Source of the DNA: Crossaster papposus
Taxonomy: Eukaryota > Echinodermata > Asteroidea > Velatida > Solasteridae
Assembly (NCBI GenBank): GCA_037893245.1
Contig: JBAIAA010000594.1
Location: forward strand, 806,001-870,000
Direction of reading: 5' to 3'
Length of the DNA stretch: 64,000 bases
A program made the position numbers and the translations under genes. Below the pieces are notes generated by a model. It was not told where the DNA came from. It made no database searches and saw only the letters and a program-made list of their open reading frames with translations. Positions 63,000 through 64,000 of this stretch are shown piece after piece (position 1 is the stretch's first letter; every line of letters begins with the position of its first letter).

Positions 63000-63869
63000 T
63001 TACATCATAGCATATAGCAGAAAGCCCGAGAAATAGGAATACTTAAAATGACTGCTATAAAAGCCTCTGCCATCACTTATAAACCTCATCCACAATCTGT
63101 CTCCAACAGCCAAGACAAGAACTGCAGAATTGCTGGATTGGTGGTGAGCACCAACATGAGAATCGTATATCGTAAAAATGATTATGTCATTCTTAATCAG
63201 GTGTAACCCGGGCCGTGTCGCTGTGTCAAAACTCAAAACACTTGTCGTGAAAAAATAGGCACCGGGCATGGAACATGTGAAGACGCCAGATTGCGAATCG
63301 TAGCCACTGCCCAGATTCGTCTCGATGTTATCAAAGATGATTGCTCCGCCAGTATTGTCGGTGACGCCTGTTGTGCGATAAGCGCTGAATGCCACGGCAG
63401 AGGGCGGTGTTAGCGCTACAACTTGGGTAGCTTCACCAGGCGGTCCCCGGACCCCTGGTTCCCCCTGGTCACCCTTCTGCCCCTCACCAATGCGACCCGC
63501 AAGACCCAGCTTTCCTGAAACTCCCTGCATCCCTGCCTCGCCTTGATCCCCCTTCCGTCCCTGGTCGCCGGTCTCTCCTTCGGGTCCAGGGAGGTCCAGC
63601 CCAGGGTCACCTTTCGGGCCGATAGGTCCTTGAACCCCAATTCCTCCCGGAATTCCTGGGATTCCTGGTACACCTGGAGTCCCGGCCTGGCCTTGGAAGC
63701 AAGCACCACAGCAACTCGATGAGCCTTTGTGTTCCTGAGCGATACACTGGCAACTTAAAAGCCACAGCAACAAAATCCCCGAAAGCAGACTTGTGGGTTT
63801 TCTTTGTTTCTGATAAGGAAGGTGAAACATTGGACAGAAAATGTACGGTACAAACAACACACCTCCCAT
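63000..63869 (-). CDS. Collagen-C1q domain secreted protein
   Basis: A 289-residue frame. The hydrophobic stretch LLSGILLLWLLSCQC (about 28-42) should be the signal peptide. The ATG at residue 14 (63830) gives a more typical signal peptide than the first ATG. SSCCGACF (51-58) supplies cysteines for inter-chain disulphides. Residues 60-146 are Gly-X-Y collagen repeats with two short interruptions (GLDLPGPEG, GRIGEGQKG). Residues 155-289 are a C1q globular head: SAVAFSAYRTT, GVFTCSMPGAYFFTTS, NSAVLVLAVGDRLWMRF and the terminal YSYFSGFLLY. C1q/collagen proteins trimerise and act as secreted lectins or complement-type recognition factors. The gene seems intronless in the coding part shown. Confidence 0.9.
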   Translation of the reverse strand: MGGVLFVPYIFCPMFHLPYQKQRKPTSLLSGILLLWLLSCQCIAQEHKGSSSCCGACFQGQAGTPGVPGIPGIPGGIGVQGPIGPKGDPGLDLPGPEGETGDQGRKGDQGEAGMQGVSGKLGLAGRIGEGQKGDQGEPGVRGPPGEATQVVALTPPSAVAFSAYRTTGVTDNTGGAIIFDNIETNLGSGYDSQSGVFTCSMPGAYFFTTSVLSFDTATRPGLHLIKNDIIIFTIYDSHVGAHHQSSNSAVLVLAVGDRLWMRFISDGRGFYSSHFKYSYFSGFLLYAMM

Positions 63870-64000
63870 ATTTTGTTACCTCAAGTTAATTAGTTTATCT
63901 GGCTAAAATAAAATATCGAACCGGTAATTAACATATCAAATTGTTTAAAATGTGACAAGTCTGGGGTCGAGCAAAAGTACAACATGTAGGCCTACATATA
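63870..64000. other. Upstream region of the C1q gene
   Basis: 131 bp of AT-rich sequence upstream of the minus-strand start. It ends in TAGGCCTAC, a short palindrome that recurs across the window. No promoter element is evident. Confidence 0.3.

Overview
The window looks like nuclear DNA from a marine invertebrate deuterostome. An echinoderm is the likeliest source, with a hemichordate or lancelet as alternatives. The signs are spliced genes with GT-AG introns, a RING/B-box/NHL TRIM protein, a collagen-C1q protein, a rhodopsin-type GPCR, two Harbinger transposons, a DIRS-type fossil, a Penelope-type fragment, a foldback element of the sea-urchin TU kind and very many TIR-bearing short elements. 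No database search was possible, so the organism is inferred.

Host-type genes are sparse. They are (i) the 3' end of an SGNH-hydrolase-like gene (+, exons at 752-907, 1795-2098, 2891-3075); (ii) a possible serine/threonine-rich C-terminal exon (14699-14874); (iii) a complete two-exon TRIM-NHL gene (+, 24740-26039 and 29592-30211) whose 3.55 kb intron is full of small TIR elements; (iv) a single-exon orphan GPCR (-, 53931-55043) with a 3.4 kb nest of transposons starting 28 bp upstream of its ATG; and (v) a secreted collagen/C1q protein (-, 63000-63869).

The most unusual coding region is 7536-11898. In order it holds a 23-copy Asp-rich heptad repeat, a PHD finger, a region with a DDE-transposase-like first aspartate, a ubiquitin-specific protease domain with recognisable Cys and His boxes, and an Ulp1/SENP-type protease domain with its H-D-Q-C residues. 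It lies in three overlapping frames between a Harbinger-type MITE and a 0.77 kb foldback. I read it as the gene of an unusual DNA transposon, or a domesticated relic of one, carrying both a deubiquitinase and a SUMO-type protease. This is the main candidate for something undescribed.

The rest is mobile and repeated DNA. From left to right: a degraded Harbinger (3566-6638) and related MITE; a tRNA-derived SINE; a 186-bp satellite; a nine-copy 144-bp array in which every unit has a DR1 plus DR5 nuclear-receptor-type site; a TU-like foldback with 16-bp minisatellite arms and 8-bp flanking repeats (22168-24133); an intact-looking Harbinger with both genes and ~200-bp TIRs (32056-35921); a gag-like fossil (about 37.8-42.1 kb) split by a MITE and by a LINE with an exceptional 91-bp target duplication; a DIRS-like fossil with inverted termini and internal complementary region (42802-46125); a 490-bp palindrome; a 497-bp tandem duplication; paired 1.1-1.2 kb TIR elements; and nested hAT-like elements. 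Fourteen G or C homopolymer tracts of 14-31 bases are scattered through the window. No CRISPR array, rRNA gene or convincing functional tRNA was seen.
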